A stretch of 64,000 nt of DNA from Micromonospora ureilytica (GTDB lineage Bacteria > Actinomycetota > Actinomycetes > Mycobacteriales > Micromonosporaceae), in assembly GCF_015751765.1 (NCBI RefSeq), contig NZ_JADOTX010000001.1, positions 1,426,001-1,490,000 of the forward strand, read 5' to 3'. The position numbers and the translations under genes are program-made. Of the stretch, positions 1 to 8,299 are shown piece by piece (position 1 is the first letter of the stretch; each line of letters begins with the position of its first letter). The notes beneath the pieces are model-generated. The model saw nothing but the letters and a program-made list of their open reading frames with translations, searched no databases and was not told the origin of the DNA.

Positions 1-2
1 GC

Positions 3-581
3 GGTGAGGGCGACCGGCCCGCCGGTTCGAACGGTCCCGGCCTGCCGGAGGACGTCGCGGCGGTGCGGGCGGTGCTGGCCGCGGGCGATGAGCCGACGGT
101 GGTCGTGGGACACAGCTATGGCGGGATCGTCGCGGCCGAGGCCGCAGTGGGCGTCGCATCGGTGCGGCACATGGTCTTTGTGTCGAGCTATCTGCCCGAG
201 CCGGGCGAGTCGCTGTCGACCTTTGGCGCTCCGGAACCGCCGCCGTTTCTCGACTTCGACCCTGAGGGCGGCACGTTCGGCGCGGTACCGCAGTTGTTCG
301 CCGAGACCCTCATGCAGGACTGCCCGCCGGACATCGTCCGCGAGGGTGCGGCTCGCCTGATCCGGCAGACGATTGCCGTCACCCAGCAGCCGGTGCGGCA
401 GGTGGCGTGGCGCGACCTGCCGACAACGTATGTGGTGTGCGCCGACGATCGCGGCACCCCAGCATCGGCGCAGCGTGAGTTCTCCCGCCGCGCCGGCAAG
501 GTCGTCGAACTGCCGACGGGCCACCATCCGTTCCTGTCCGACCCGCAGGCCGTCGCCGACATCCTGACCGGGCTCTCATGA
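3..581 (+). CDS. alpha/beta fold hydrolase, 5' end outside window
   Basis: The reading frame is open from the window edge, so the N-terminus is missing; only about 192 residues are visible. The nucleophile elbow GHSYGG lies where it should in an alpha/beta hydrolase, a D (CADDRGTP) and a late H (PTGHHPFLSDP) complete a plausible Ser-Asp-His triad. The C-terminus, with the histidine followed by a 'P-x-x-x-x-D/E-P-x-A' tail, is typical of the small EstC/methyl-esterase-like or haloperoxidase-like group. The substrate cannot be told. It overlaps the next gene by four bases (ATGA at 578-581), so the two are probably translated together. Confidence 0.85.
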   Translation, partial: GEGDRPAGSNGPGLPEDVAAVRAVLAAGDEPTVVVGHSYGGIVAAEAAVGVASVRHMVFVSSYLPEPGESLSTFGAPEPPPFLDFDPEGGTFGAVPQLFAETLMQDCPPDIVREGAARLIRQTIAVTQQPVRQVAWRDLPTTYVVCADDRGTPASAQREFSRRAGKVVELPTGHHPFLSDPQAVADILTGLS

Positions 582-922
582 CCAGGCCGCCGGAGCTGGT
601 GCGGCGCATGTACGCCGCCTACAACCGCCGGGACGCCGACGGCCTGCTCGCCCTGCTGACCAACGACGTCGACTGGCCGGACGGCGATGTCAGGCTGCAC
701 GGCAAGGATGCGCTCCGCCGCTACTGGCTTGAGCAGTGGACCCGGGTCCACACCCACGACGAGCCCAGCGAGCCGGTCGAGCTGGGTGATGGGCGTATCG
801 CGGTTCGTGTCGACCAGACGGTCCGCACGCCGGAAGGGTCGCCGTTGTCGACGGCGCGCTTCGTCCACCTCTTCCAGATCCGCGATGGACTGACCGCCCG
901 AATGGACATCGAAACAGCTTAG
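578..922 (+). CDS. SnoaL-like / NTF2-fold protein
   Basis: A 114-residue protein with the hallmarks of the SnoaL-like NTF2 superfamily: an N-terminal helix ending in YAAYNRRDADGLLALL, a DWPDGDVRLHGKDAL segment and a C-terminal beta-sheet in which a FVHLFQIRDG strand is followed by a short tail. Members are small alpha+beta barrels that act as isomerases, cyclases or unknown binding proteins. The length is normal for the family. Coupling by ATGA overlap to the upstream hydrolase suggests a joint metabolic role, but no substrate is implied by the sequence. Confidence 0.8.
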   Translation: MTRPPELVRRMYAAYNRRDADGLLALLTNDVDWPDGDVRLHGKDALRRYWLEQWTRVHTHDEPSEPVELGDGRIAVRVDQTVRTPEGSPLSTARFVHLFQIRDGLTARMDIETA

Positions 923-932
923 TACTCCAACG

Positions 933-1190
933 TCACTTGGCCTGTCTGCGCTGGTAGTGGGATCGGCGGGCGCGGGCTTGGGATGTTCGTCGCCAGCGGG
1001 ACCAGTGCAGGGTGTGCTCTGGCGAGAGCGATGTGGCGAGGACGAAGGCGTTGAGGAGTCGGCGGCTCTCGGCGACGGTCAGCGCGAACCCGACCTGGTC
1101 GGGGACGCCGGCGGCGGTGAGACGCTCAGGCCGGTCGCACCAGGTCGACCACAGGAGCGCGTGCAGACTGGCGGCATCTTGTTGCCCCGA
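933..1190 (-). pseudogene. C-terminal remnant of an IS701-type transposase
   Basis: On the minus strand an open frame of about 85 codons ends at a TGA at 933-935. It reads through LHALLWSTWCDRPERLT, AESRRLLNAFVLAT and finally HWSRWRRTSQARARRSHYQR. The last motif, a basic W-R-R ... H-Y-Q-R-R tail, is what I know from the C-termini of actinobacterial IS701-like DDE transposases. No start, no DDE residues and no second inverted repeat are visible, so this is a fragment. It lies in the same frame as, and directly behind the stop codon of, the LysR gene. Confidence 0.6.
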
Positions 1191-2159
1191 TCATGGCCGC
1201 ATGCATCGATCGGCGGTCGAAGCACGTACGTCAGGCGATGATCGGCGGAAGCTGCCATGGGGGACGCCGGCCGGGCCGCTCAGCTCCGCCAGGAGGGCGT
1301 CCACCGCGGGCCGCTGCGGCGTGCCGCCGAGGGCGCGGGTGACCGCGAAGATGCGTCGCTCGGTGACCGGCTCGACCAGTGGCTCCACGTGCACCCCGGG
1401 TGGCACGTGGCGCAGCGCCAGCTCCGGCACCAGCGCAGCGCCCAGCCCGGCCGCGACGAGGTCCAGCGTGAGCGCGAAGTCGACGGCACGGTGCCGGATG
1501 TCCGGCTCGAAGCCCGCGAGCCGGCAAGCGTGCAACGTGGACCGCAGGCACGGCGTGTGTTCGGCGCTGGCGATCCATGGCAGGTCACGTAGCTCGCTCA
1601 GCCGTCCGGTGCGACGGCGCCAATCGACTGGAGTGATCAGGTGCATCGGGTCGGTGGTGACCGGATGCCGGTCCAGGTCGTCGACCAGCGGCACGGGCAC
1701 GTGGTCGTACTCCTGCAGCACCACCACGTCGAGGGAGCCGGAGCGCAGGTCGAGGCGGCTCTGCTGGTCTTCGGCCTCGATCACCCGCACGTCCAGCTCT
1801 GGGTGCTTCGCCCGCGCGCGGGCGGCGGCGGGTGCCACTAGCGCGCCGGCCGCGGACGCGAACGCACCGACCCGCACCGTGCCGCTGACCCCGTGGCGGA
1901 GCGCGGCGAGCCCGGCCACCGCCTGCTCCACCGCGTCCAGCACGTCCTTCGCGTGGCTGGCCAGGACCTGGCCGGCCGGGGTGAGGACGATCCCGCGCCC
2001 GGCCCGCTCGACCAGCTCGTGCCCGGCCTCACGGGACAGCTGGACGAGCTGCTGTGAGACCGCCGACGGAGTCACGTGCAGCGCCGCGGCGGCGGCGGTG
2101 ACGCTGCCGCGCAGCGCGACCTCGTGCAGCACGCGGAGCCGACGTGCGTCAAGATTCAT
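1191..2159 (-). CDS. LysR family transcriptional regulator
   Basis: A 322-residue LysR-type regulator. Residues 5-62 form the winged helix-turn-helix (RLRVLHEVALRGSVTAAAAA ... TPSAVSQQL), followed by the linker helix and a two-lobed periplasmic-binding-like effector domain from about residue 90 (GTVRVGAFASAAGALVAPAA). It starts with ATG at 2157-2159 and is transcribed away from the EamA exporter gene with about 70 bases between them, the classic arrangement of a LysR regulator and its target. The last 19 residues (after PHGS) look unlike the family and may be junk acquired at the border with the transposase remnant behind it. Confidence 0.9.
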   Translation of the reverse strand: MNLDARRLRVLHEVALRGSVTAAAAALHVTPSAVSQQLVQLSREAGHELVERAGRGIVLTPAGQVLASHAKDVLDAVEQAVAGLAALRHGVSGTVRVGAFASAAGALVAPAAARARAKHPELDVRVIEAEDQQSRLDLRSGSLDVVVLQEYDHVPVPLVDDLDRHPVTTDPMHLITPVDWRRRTGRLSELRDLPWIASAEHTPCLRSTLHACRLAGFEPDIRHRAVDFALTLDLVAAGLGAALVPELALRHVPPGVHVEPLVEPVTERRIFAVTRALGGTPQRPAVDALLAELSGPAGVPHGSFRRSSPDVRASTADRCMRP

Positions 2160-2231
2160 GTAGCCACGCTACAGCGGCAGTGAAGAACATTGAACTGGTC
2201 CTTAAGCATTTCCTCCGGCAGCGTAGCCGGC

Positions 2232-3149
2232 GTGAAAACATCGCACCGACTTCTCGCCGTGCTCGTCGCCGCCATTTGGGGCGTCAACTTCGTCGTCATC
2301 GAGCTCGGCCTGCGCGACCTGCCGCCGCTCGTGCTGACCGCGCTGCGTTTCGTCGCGGCGGCGGTGCCGGTGGTCTTCCTGGTGCCACGCCCCAGCGCCC
2401 GCCTCCGCTACGTGATCGCCTACGGGCTGGTGCTCGGCGTCCTGAAGTTCGGCGCACTGTTCACTGCGCTCGCAGCCGGCATGTCCGCCGGTCTGGCCTC
2501 GCTGGTGCTGCAGGCGCAGGCGCTGATGTCGGTGCTGCTGGCGGCGGCAGTGCTCGGCGAGCGGCCGGCGCGGGCGCAGGTGGCCGGCGTACTGGTCGGA
2601 TCGGTCGGGATCGGGGTGCTGGCAATCGGCAGCGGCGGCCACGCCACGGTGATCGGCTTCGCGCTGACGCTGTTCGCGGCGGCCAGCTGGGCCACGGCAA
2701 ACCTGGTCATGCGGGCTAGCGGCGAGACGCGACCGCTCTCGCTGCTGGTCTGGTCGAGCCTGGTACCACCGTTACCGCTGCTCGGCCTGGCCGGCGTGCT
2801 CGACGGCGGACAGGCGGTGCTGGATGCGATCACCGGCCTGTCGTGGCGCGGGCTGCTCGCCGTGGCGTACATCGCGTACGTGTCGACCCTAGTCGGCTTC
2901 GGGATCTGGAACCGGCTGATCGCACAGTACTCGGTCGCACGGGTGGCGCCGTTCAGCCTCCTGGTGCCGGTCTTCGGGCTCAGCGCGGCGTGGCTGCTGC
3001 TGGATGAGCCCGTCGGCGTGACGGAGCTGGCCGCAGCCGCCATCGTCGTCGCCGGGCTGGCGCTGGTTGTGCGGCGCTCCACAGCGGACCCCAACAACGC
3101 CACGGCCGTGAGCGAGGATTGCAACTCCTCCGTGGTGCGCCGCTCGTAG
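2232..3149 (+). CDS. EamA/DMT family exporter
   Basis: A 305-residue integral membrane protein with ten hydrophobic segments in two homologous EamA halves (the first begins LLAVLVAAIWGVNFVVIELG; the second begins near residue 150). Members of the drug/metabolite transporter superfamily export amino acids, metabolites or drugs by exchange or proton coupling. I chose the GTG at 2232 (MKTSHRLLAV) because an upstream GTG/ATG at 2190 would add 14 non-membrane residues absent from typical members. It is divergent from the LysR gene and is its likely target. A rare TTA leucine codon occurs near 2771. Confidence 0.9.
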   Translation: MKTSHRLLAVLVAAIWGVNFVVIELGLRDLPPLVLTALRFVAAAVPVVFLVPRPSARLRYVIAYGLVLGVLKFGALFTALAAGMSAGLASLVLQAQALMSVLLAAAVLGERPARAQVAGVLVGSVGIGVLAIGSGGHATVIGFALTLFAAASWATANLVMRASGETRPLSLLVWSSLVPPLPLLGLAGVLDGGQAVLDAITGLSWRGLLAVAYIAYVSTLVGFGIWNRLIAQYSVARVAPFSLLVPVFGLSAAWLLLDEPVGVTELAAAAIVVAGLALVVRRSTADPNNATAVSEDCNSSVVRRS

Positions 3150-3746
3150 GGTGACGGCTGTGCCTGCGACTGGTGATGCTGCCCTACTACGGCCCGCTCA
3201 TTGAGGCCCAGGCCGAGAACGGCTCCGCGGGTGAGACAACGGACGTGGAGCGATCGAGCTGAGGACCACCGCGGGAGCGATCAGTTCGGCGTGTCGCATG
3301 AACCGCAGCAGCACTCACCTAGCAGCGCGGGCGGCATGCCAGGTGAGTGCCGGCCCCACCCCTAGACCGATCCTCCAAGGACGGTCTAGGGGTGGTGCGG
3401 GGGCCTCCGGGTGCCGGCATCGGGCCGGCGCGAAAATCGATGAGCGCGAACCTCGTCGGAGCCGCGAGCCTGACCGATCGTTCAGCACCCGGGACGACCT
3501 CAAGGCCGAGGCACGACGGGTCCCACCCGTTCCCGGGTTGGCTACCTTCACGGCCCGCAAGGGTTCGACCATCCGGCAGGCCCGGGGAGCAATCCGTCGA
3601 CACCATCGTGATCGGTGTGGATGCGCTGCCGGGCTACTGCAACCTGGCCGCCTCCATGCCGGCGCCGCGAGAGTCAATGGGGACAGCGTCCTCCAAGTGG
3701 TGCCCAAGCCCTGAGCGTCTCAGCTCGCGTCAGATGGAGAACGAGG
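3150..3746. other. intergenic stretch with one strong hairpin, no confident gene
   Basis: Several frames are open here, as expected in GC-rich DNA, but none shows a recognisable domain, a good ribosome-binding site or consistent third-position bias. The one clear structure is the inverted repeat at 3356-3395. Confidence 0.5.
3356..3395. terminator. 14-bp perfect inverted repeat, possible terminator
   Basis: CCACCCCTAGACCG at 3356-3369 is matched exactly by its reverse complement at 3382-3395 around a 12-base loop; flanking bases GGCC/GGCC extend the similarity. It has no T-tract. It sits about 200 bases behind the EamA gene and could stop transcription from either side, or be the end of a lost mobile element. 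Confidence 0.4.
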
Positions 3747-4793
3747 TCAACTCCCGGTTGGCGCTCCTACGTCGCGGCGTCGCCCGGCGCCCGCCGCCGA
3801 GTTGCTCGCCGCCTTCGGGGCCGGGGTGGAAATCGGCGGTGGCGCGACGGCCTTCAACGGCCCTGGGATACCCAACTCCTCCACCACCCGGATTCTCCTC
3901 GCCGGTATCTCTTCCTTGGTCTGGAAGTTGTTCGGGTCGCCGCTGTGGTCGTGTCGCCACGCGTCGTTGCCGTCGAGGGCGCTTTTCGGCATGTCGAAGG
4001 CGAGGACGATCCCGCCCTCGTCGGCGACGTCGCGCAGGGTTGGCTCGCCGCGTCTTTTCCCCATGGCCCATTCGGTGTGCTGCCGGGCGTAGGACAGTGC
4101 CAGGTTGAAGTCGAGGGTGACGGTGTTCCAGCCCTTGTCCTTGCTCTCGCTGACGACGTCGTGTTTCTCCCAGCGCTTACAACCGATGTCGCTGCCGGCT
4201 TTGCCCGGCATCAGCCCCGTGGCCTGGATGCCGTCGCCGTAATAGTTGCACCGGTTGGTGCCGTGGTAGAACCGGTAGACGTCCGCGGACGGCGGCTTAG
4301 GAGGCGGATTGGCCAACACCCACAGCTGTTGTTGAACCTCGTTGTGCCTCAGAAGCGCCTCCTCGGTGGATGTGTCCACGCCGAGGTGCTCGAATGCTGT
4401 GGCCAATCGGTACAGAATCAGCTTGTCCGCGACGGCGGCGAGCTCCGGCGCGGCGTACTTCGGGGACAGGACGATGGTGTTGGTGCCCGGCACGTGGTCG
4501 CTGCCGACGGGCGTGTGGAGAAGACCCACCGTCAGTGGCATGGCGTATCTGGCTTCGATAACTCTCACGACATCGGCGACCACCTGCTCGGCCGCGAGCC
4601 AGTGCGCCAGACGCGCGGACAGTGTCTGATCCGGGACCGGTGCTGATAGTTGCGCCCGTGCAGGGTCAGCGGTGGCGTCCCGTGGCGGGCGGGTCGACTC
4701 GTCGGGATGGACAGGCCCCGTGGGGGCACCGGATTGGACGGGCACCAGTGGGGGCCGAGGAGTCTGCTCGGTGGGTAAGTGATTCGGCTGCAT
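3747..4793 (-). CDS. putative ADP-ribosyltransferase-fold protein
   Basis: A 348-residue protein with no signal peptide or membrane segment. The first 60 residues and the last 35 are proline/alanine-rich and disordered. Residues about 170-305 have the pattern of an H-Y-E ADP-ribosyltransferase: FYHGT with H177, then IQATGL, then TVTLDFNLALSYA with Y235, a hydrophobic strand GIVLAFDMP, and TKEEIPARRI with E294/E295 before the last strand. Enzymes of this fold transfer ADP-ribose from NAD+ to protein or nucleic acid and many are toxins. Residues 60-165 are an unrecognised helical region. There is no clear partner gene next to it. The fold assignment is my pattern reading, not a search result. 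Confidence 0.6.
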   Translation of the reverse strand: MQPNHLPTEQTPRPPLVPVQSGAPTGPVHPDESTRPPRDATADPARAQLSAPVPDQTLSARLAHWLAAEQVVADVVRVIEARYAMPLTVGLLHTPVGSDHVPGTNTIVLSPKYAAPELAAVADKLILYRLATAFEHLGVDTSTEEALLRHNEVQQQLWVLANPPPKPPSADVYRFYHGTNRCNYYGDGIQATGLMPGKAGSDIGCKRWEKHDVVSESKDKGWNTVTLDFNLALSYARQHTEWAMGKRRGEPTLRDVADEGGIVLAFDMPKSALDGNDAWRHDHSGDPNNFQTKEEIPARRIRVVEELGIPGPLKAVAPPPISTPAPKAASNSAAGAGRRRDVGAPTGS

Positions 4794-5234
4794 TCCGTGA
4801 AGTTACGCATAGCCACCGCCGCGAGTAATCGTGTAGTCATCAAACGGACCCGGGGATGCCTTGGTTCTGCGGTCTTGGCAGCTCCATGACCGACCGCTGC
4901 CATCGTGATAGTGATTTGGAGCGATGAGTACCTCCGAAATGGGGCTAGACCAGCGACAGGCGGACACGACGCGTCGGTGCTCGAGCCCAACCGCTTCCGC
5001 GATGACCCCACCCACGTCGATGGATTCGCGGAAGAACGCGATCGTCGCAGACGCGTCGCGGATGGCCGTGACGGTCGGCTCGGTCACGCGGCGAGGCCCA
5101 GCTGCTCGCGGGCGTCCGCCGGGTGCCGGCGTCGTCCAGGCGGCGCAGGGCACGCCTTGCTTTGGGGCGGTAACCATCGTGAACTATCTACGGACCGTCA
5201 ATGCCGCAACCGGCTGGCAGGCCCGAACGCCCGC
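4794..5234. other. intergenic, possible decayed minus-strand coding fragments
   Basis: No complete gene is visible. On the minus strand around 5090-5160 a frame reads ARRALRRLDDAG and, after a one-base shift, PADAREQLGLAA before a stop; a GTG overlapping that stop begins VTEPTVTAIRDASATIAFF. This looks like the end of one gene and the start of another, both broken, but I cannot name either. Confidence 0.3.
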
Positions 5235-5425
5235 AATTCAGGGGAGCAGGTTGGGAGCAATGCCCTGCACTGAACGGCGTTGAACTGCGTCCGACGGCAT
5301 TGAACGGCACTCAGCTGCATCCACCCCTAGCTTCGGTTTCTCGTTCTCGCAGTCAGAGTCGGTGCAGCGTCCTGCTTCCCGCGAAGTGCTCCGCGTTTCC
5401 GCGACGTAGTCGACAATGCTCTATG
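5235..5425. repeat. dispersed repeat R, copy 1
   Basis: About 190 bases related to 17045-17265 and 23575-23738. It starts with GGGAGCAGGTTGGGAGCA, continues through GAACTGCGTCC, ACGGCAT and AGTCAGAGTCGG, and ends near GTAGTCGACA. It is the most diverged of the three copies. All three share orientation. It is followed, after some 220 unrelated bases, by B copy 1; in copy 2 the R and B parts are directly joined. Confidence 0.75.
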
Positions 5426-5644
5426 TCTACTGGTGGGGGAGTGTGCGCAGGTCAAGGAGGTAAGGACTCGTTGGTTGGCCTGACCTTGCAACTGGGAGCA
5501 GGTTGGGTGCAGGGTGGCGAAGTGGTCACCGCGACCGAAGTGCTCACGAGGCCGGGCGGAGACGAGGGCTCTGACCTGCGGTGATGCGGTCGAGCGGTGC
5601 CGCGTGACCTCCCAGTGGAGCCCGAGGTGGTCAGGCGTTGCTGC

Positions 5645-5895
5645 TCCAGGGATGGCTGGCGCCGGCCGGCGTCTCGGTTCGCCTAAGGCCACGTCTGTAG
5701 GCGGGCTGCAGATCGATGTGGAGCGTTGCGGGTGCGCTTGCTGGAGTCCGCCACAGTTTCGTCATTCGAGATACCGATCACACGTGCAACGTCCTGAGCA
5801 GGCCATTCAGGCTGGAGACCTCTTCGGCGATCCGAAGGCGTCAGCTTGGCACCCCCAGAGGCAGTAGGGCGGCGTCCGCTCATGCCGAGGTGAGG
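5645..5895. repeat. dispersed repeat B, copy 1 (long form)
   Basis: Matches 17266-17490 along most of its length (TCTCGGTTCGCCTAA, GTAGATCGATGTG-like, CTGGAGTCCG, then the core GACCTCTTCGGC). The core hairpin CTTCGG-CGAT-CCGAAG is at 5822-5837. The tail GGGCGGCGTCCGC..CATGCCGA is shared with copy 3. It lies about 100 bases beyond the 3' end of the minus-strand reductase gene. Confidence 0.75.
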
Positions 5896-5991
5896 ATGTT
5901 TGCGCGGAGCGTTCGTCGCGCGTCGTGCTGGGTTGACGGTCGTGTGGGGCATGGTGGCCCGGACGGGGCGCCATGCCCCACGATGAACGGT

Positions 5992-6828
5992 CTACCGGAA
6001 GTCGGTCGCGTGGTCGGTGGCCCATTGCGCGAATGTCCGCGCGGGTCGGCCGGTCAGGCGCGGGACGATGTCTGCCCACTCCTGGTTCGTCGGGGCGGGG
6101 GCATGCGCGGATTCCGCCCACATGGCGAAGATCCAGTCGACGAACGCCTCCGGATAGCCGTTGCTGATCCACTCGGCTCGGGCCTGGGCCGAATCGAGTT
6201 CGTCGAATCGCACCGTGGCACCGATCGCAGTGCCGATCGCGTCGACCTGCGAGACGGTGGTGAGCGCCTCGGGGCCGGCAAAGGTGTAGGTCCGGCCGGC
6301 GTGGCCGTCCTCGACGAGCACCCTCGCGGCGACCGCGGCGATGTCCGCCTCATGGGTGGGTTGGGTGACCGCAGCCCCGTACGGGCGGCGAACCACCCGA
6401 CCTTTCTTGATGGCCGGGGCCCAGTCCAGCCAGTTCGCGGCGAACTCCCCGGGCCGGACGTGCGTCCACTCCAGACCGGAATCCTCGACCGCACGCTCGA
6501 CCGCCAGGTACCCGTCCTCACTGTCATCGGTGTCGGCCAGCGCCCCGGACAGCACGACGATGCGCCGCACGCCGGCCCGCTTCGCATCAGCGACAACGTC
6601 ACGCGCCATCCGTCCGACCGAGAACAGGTACATCCTCTCGACGCCGTTCAACGACGGCTCCAGGGACGGCGGGTCCGTCAGGTCGCCGCCGACGACCTCC
6701 ACCCCGTCCGGAAGATTCGCCGCCGACGGCGTCCGCGTCAGTGCGCGGACCCGGTGGCCGGTCCTCACCAGTTCGGCGACGACGTGTCGGCCCACCATGC
6801 CGGTGGCACCCGTGACCAGAATCGTCAT
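5992..6828 (-). CDS. NAD(P)-binding NmrA-like reductase
   Basis: A 278-residue atypical short-chain dehydrogenase. The dinucleotide motif TGATGMVGR is at residues 5-13, the basic patch ALTRTP follows strand 2, and the substrate half contains WTHVRPGEFAANWLDWA and the family's tail RPARTFAQWATDHATDF. The Tyr-x-x-x-Lys pair of classical dehydrogenases is absent, as in NmrA/HSCARG-like proteins, which either reduce quinone-like substrates or sense NAD(P). I chose the ATG at 6826-6828 because GGAGGAGA stands just upstream. The start overlaps the stop of the next upstream gene, a close paralogue. Confidence 0.9.
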   Translation of the reverse strand: MTILVTGATGMVGRHVVAELVRTGHRVRALTRTPSAANLPDGVEVVGGDLTDPPSLEPSLNGVERMYLFSVGRMARDVVADAKRAGVRRIVVLSGALADTDDSEDGYLAVERAVEDSGLEWTHVRPGEFAANWLDWAPAIKKGRVVRRPYGAAVTQPTHEADIAAVAARVLVEDGHAGRTYTFAGPEALTTVSQVDAIGTAIGATVRFDELDSAQARAEWISNGYPEAFVDWIFAMWAESAHAPAPTNQEWADIVPRLTGRPARTFAQWATDHATDFR

Positions 6829-7718
6829 CGTGTCTCCTCCGGCCGGAAGTCGGCGGCATGGTCGTTGGCCCAACGGGCGAACGTGCGCGGTGGTCGCTCC
6901 GTCACCCGCAGATAGGTGTCCGTCGGCGGCAACGCTCCCGTCCCGTCGACCGCGTCGGCGAGCAGCGCAATCATCCAGTCGACGGTCTCCTCATCGAAGC
7001 CGTCGCGCAGCCATTGCCTGCGCGCCTCGGCCGGATCGAGCTCCTCGAATCGCACCTGCACGCCGATGGAGGCGCCGATCGCGGTGACCTGCTCCGCCTG
7101 CGAGACCTTCACCGGGCCGGTGACGGTGTACGCGGCACCGACATGGTCGTCGGTCAGCAGCGCCGCGACCGCCACATCGGCGACGTCGGCCTCGTGGACC
7201 ACCGGATAGCCAGCGGACGCGTACGGCCCGCGCACCACCCGTCCGGACCGGATCTGGTCGGCCCACTGCAGAGCGTTGGCGGCCAACAGGCCCGGCCGCA
7301 CATGGGTCCATTCTGCGCCGGAGGCCTCCACCAGCAGTTCCAACCCGCGGTGCGCTTCCCGCTCTTCGGTCAGGTGCCGCCCGAGGGCGCCGTCGCCTCC
7401 GGTTCCGGGTGCGAACCCGGCCGCCGCTGCGGAGTGCACGACGAACCGGGTGACGCCGGCCTTGACCGCCTCATCGACGAACCCATGGTCGGGCGCGGTG
7501 TACACGAAGGGGAACAGGTACACCGACTGCACTCCGTCCAGCGCCGCTCGCCAGGTCTCGGGACGTTCGAAGTCTCCCTGGACCACCTCGGCCCCATCCG
7601 GCAGCCGACCCGGGTGCGGCTGGCGGGTCATCGCCCGCACCGGTTGCCCGGCCTGGACCAGTTGGGCCACCACCTGGCGACCCACGTTTCCGGTCGCTCC
7701 GGTTACTAGGATTGTCAC
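6825..7718 (-). CDS. NAD(P)-binding NmrA-like reductase
   Basis: A 297-residue paralogue of the gene behind it, sharing TGATGNVGR near the N-terminus, EWTHVRPGLLAANALQWADQ, and the tail PPRTFARWANDHAADF. The GTG at 7716-7718 is the best start: AAGGAG lies six bases before it, and upstream residues do not fit the fold. The stop overlaps the ATG of the second reductase, so the pair forms one operon, probably from a tandem duplication. A palindrome about 115 bases upstream is a candidate operator. Confidence 0.9.
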   Translation of the reverse strand: MTILVTGATGNVGRQVVAQLVQAGQPVRAMTRQPHPGRLPDGAEVVQGDFERPETWRAALDGVQSVYLFPFVYTAPDHGFVDEAVKAGVTRFVVHSAAAAGFAPGTGGDGALGRHLTEEREAHRGLELLVEASGAEWTHVRPGLLAANALQWADQIRSGRVVRGPYASAGYPVVHEADVADVAVAALLTDDHVGAAYTVTGPVKVSQAEQVTAIGASIGVQVRFEELDPAEARRQWLRDGFDEETVDWMIALLADAVDGTGALPPTDTYLRVTERPPRTFARWANDHAADFRPEETR

Positions 7719-7831
7719 GTTGCTCCTTCTCGAATACCTGGAGTGGGCAATAGACCGCCGCCGCGAATCCACGGCCAATGGCGCGGCGGCGGTCACCACG
7801 CAGGCTAGGCGGAGATTTCAAAAGTCGCACA

Positions 7832-7847
7832 TCGTACATGTGTACGA
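7832..7847. promoter_or_regulatory. palindrome TCGTACA-N2-TGTACGA, candidate operator
   Basis: Two perfect 7-base half sites with a 2-base centre lie about 115 bases before the GTG of the first NmrA-like reductase. Outer bases GC/GC also match. The form fits a dimeric TetR-, ArsR- or HxlR-type repressor. No regulator gene lies next to it, so the binding protein would be encoded elsewhere. Confidence 0.5.
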
Positions 7848-8074
7848 CATGCGCGGCCACCGCAGTCCGGTTGCGTCGGTGTTCCGGATAGCGCGGGTAA
7901 CCCCTACGCACGGCGTTGCTCAGCCGGTGCCCTGCGCGCCGCCAGGGTCGACGCCGCCCGGCTGCTTCACCTCGAGGCCCGGGGATGGGGGGCACGTCAG
8001 TCCATGGAACGGCAGTAGCGCCCCCAGCCGTCGGCGCGGGTTCTGCCTGCGCTGTGTGTGGCAACCGCCCCCGC

Positions 8075-8180
8075 GCCTTCCTGGCGGGGTTGACCTCTTC
8101 GGCGAGTCCGAAGGCGTCAGCGTCGGCGCCCTGCGAAGGCGGTAGGGCGGCGTCCGCACATGCCGAGAGAAGTGCGCGCC
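8075..8180. repeat. dispersed repeat B, copy 3 (short form)
   Basis: Shares with copies 1, 2 and 4 the core GACCTCTTCGGCGAGTCCGA at 8092-8111 (hairpin CTTCGG/CCGAAG at 8097-8102 and 8108-8113), AAGGCGTCAGCG and the tail TAGGGCGGCGTCCGC.CATGCCGA. It lies about 120 bases beyond the 3' end of the minus-strand Imm1-like gene. The rest of 7719-8299 holds only the palindrome described at 7832. Confidence 0.75.
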
Positions 8181-8299
8181 TTCAGGCTCGTGATCGAGGC
8201 GCACCGCGATGCTGCCGAGCGGGCCTCAGTGCGGTGGGACTCTGCAGGGCATACGCGTCCGGACATCTGTGACGGCTGGATGGACAGTTGTGGGCCTGG

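Noticed and set aside
1012..2163. 383-codon plus-strand frame opposite the LysR gene
   Set aside because: Arg/Ser-rich shadow translation without any domain.
3298..4108. Plus-strand frames in the gap and opposite the ADP-ribosyltransferase-like gene
   Set aside because: Proline/arginine-rich, no ribosome-binding site, no family resemblance.
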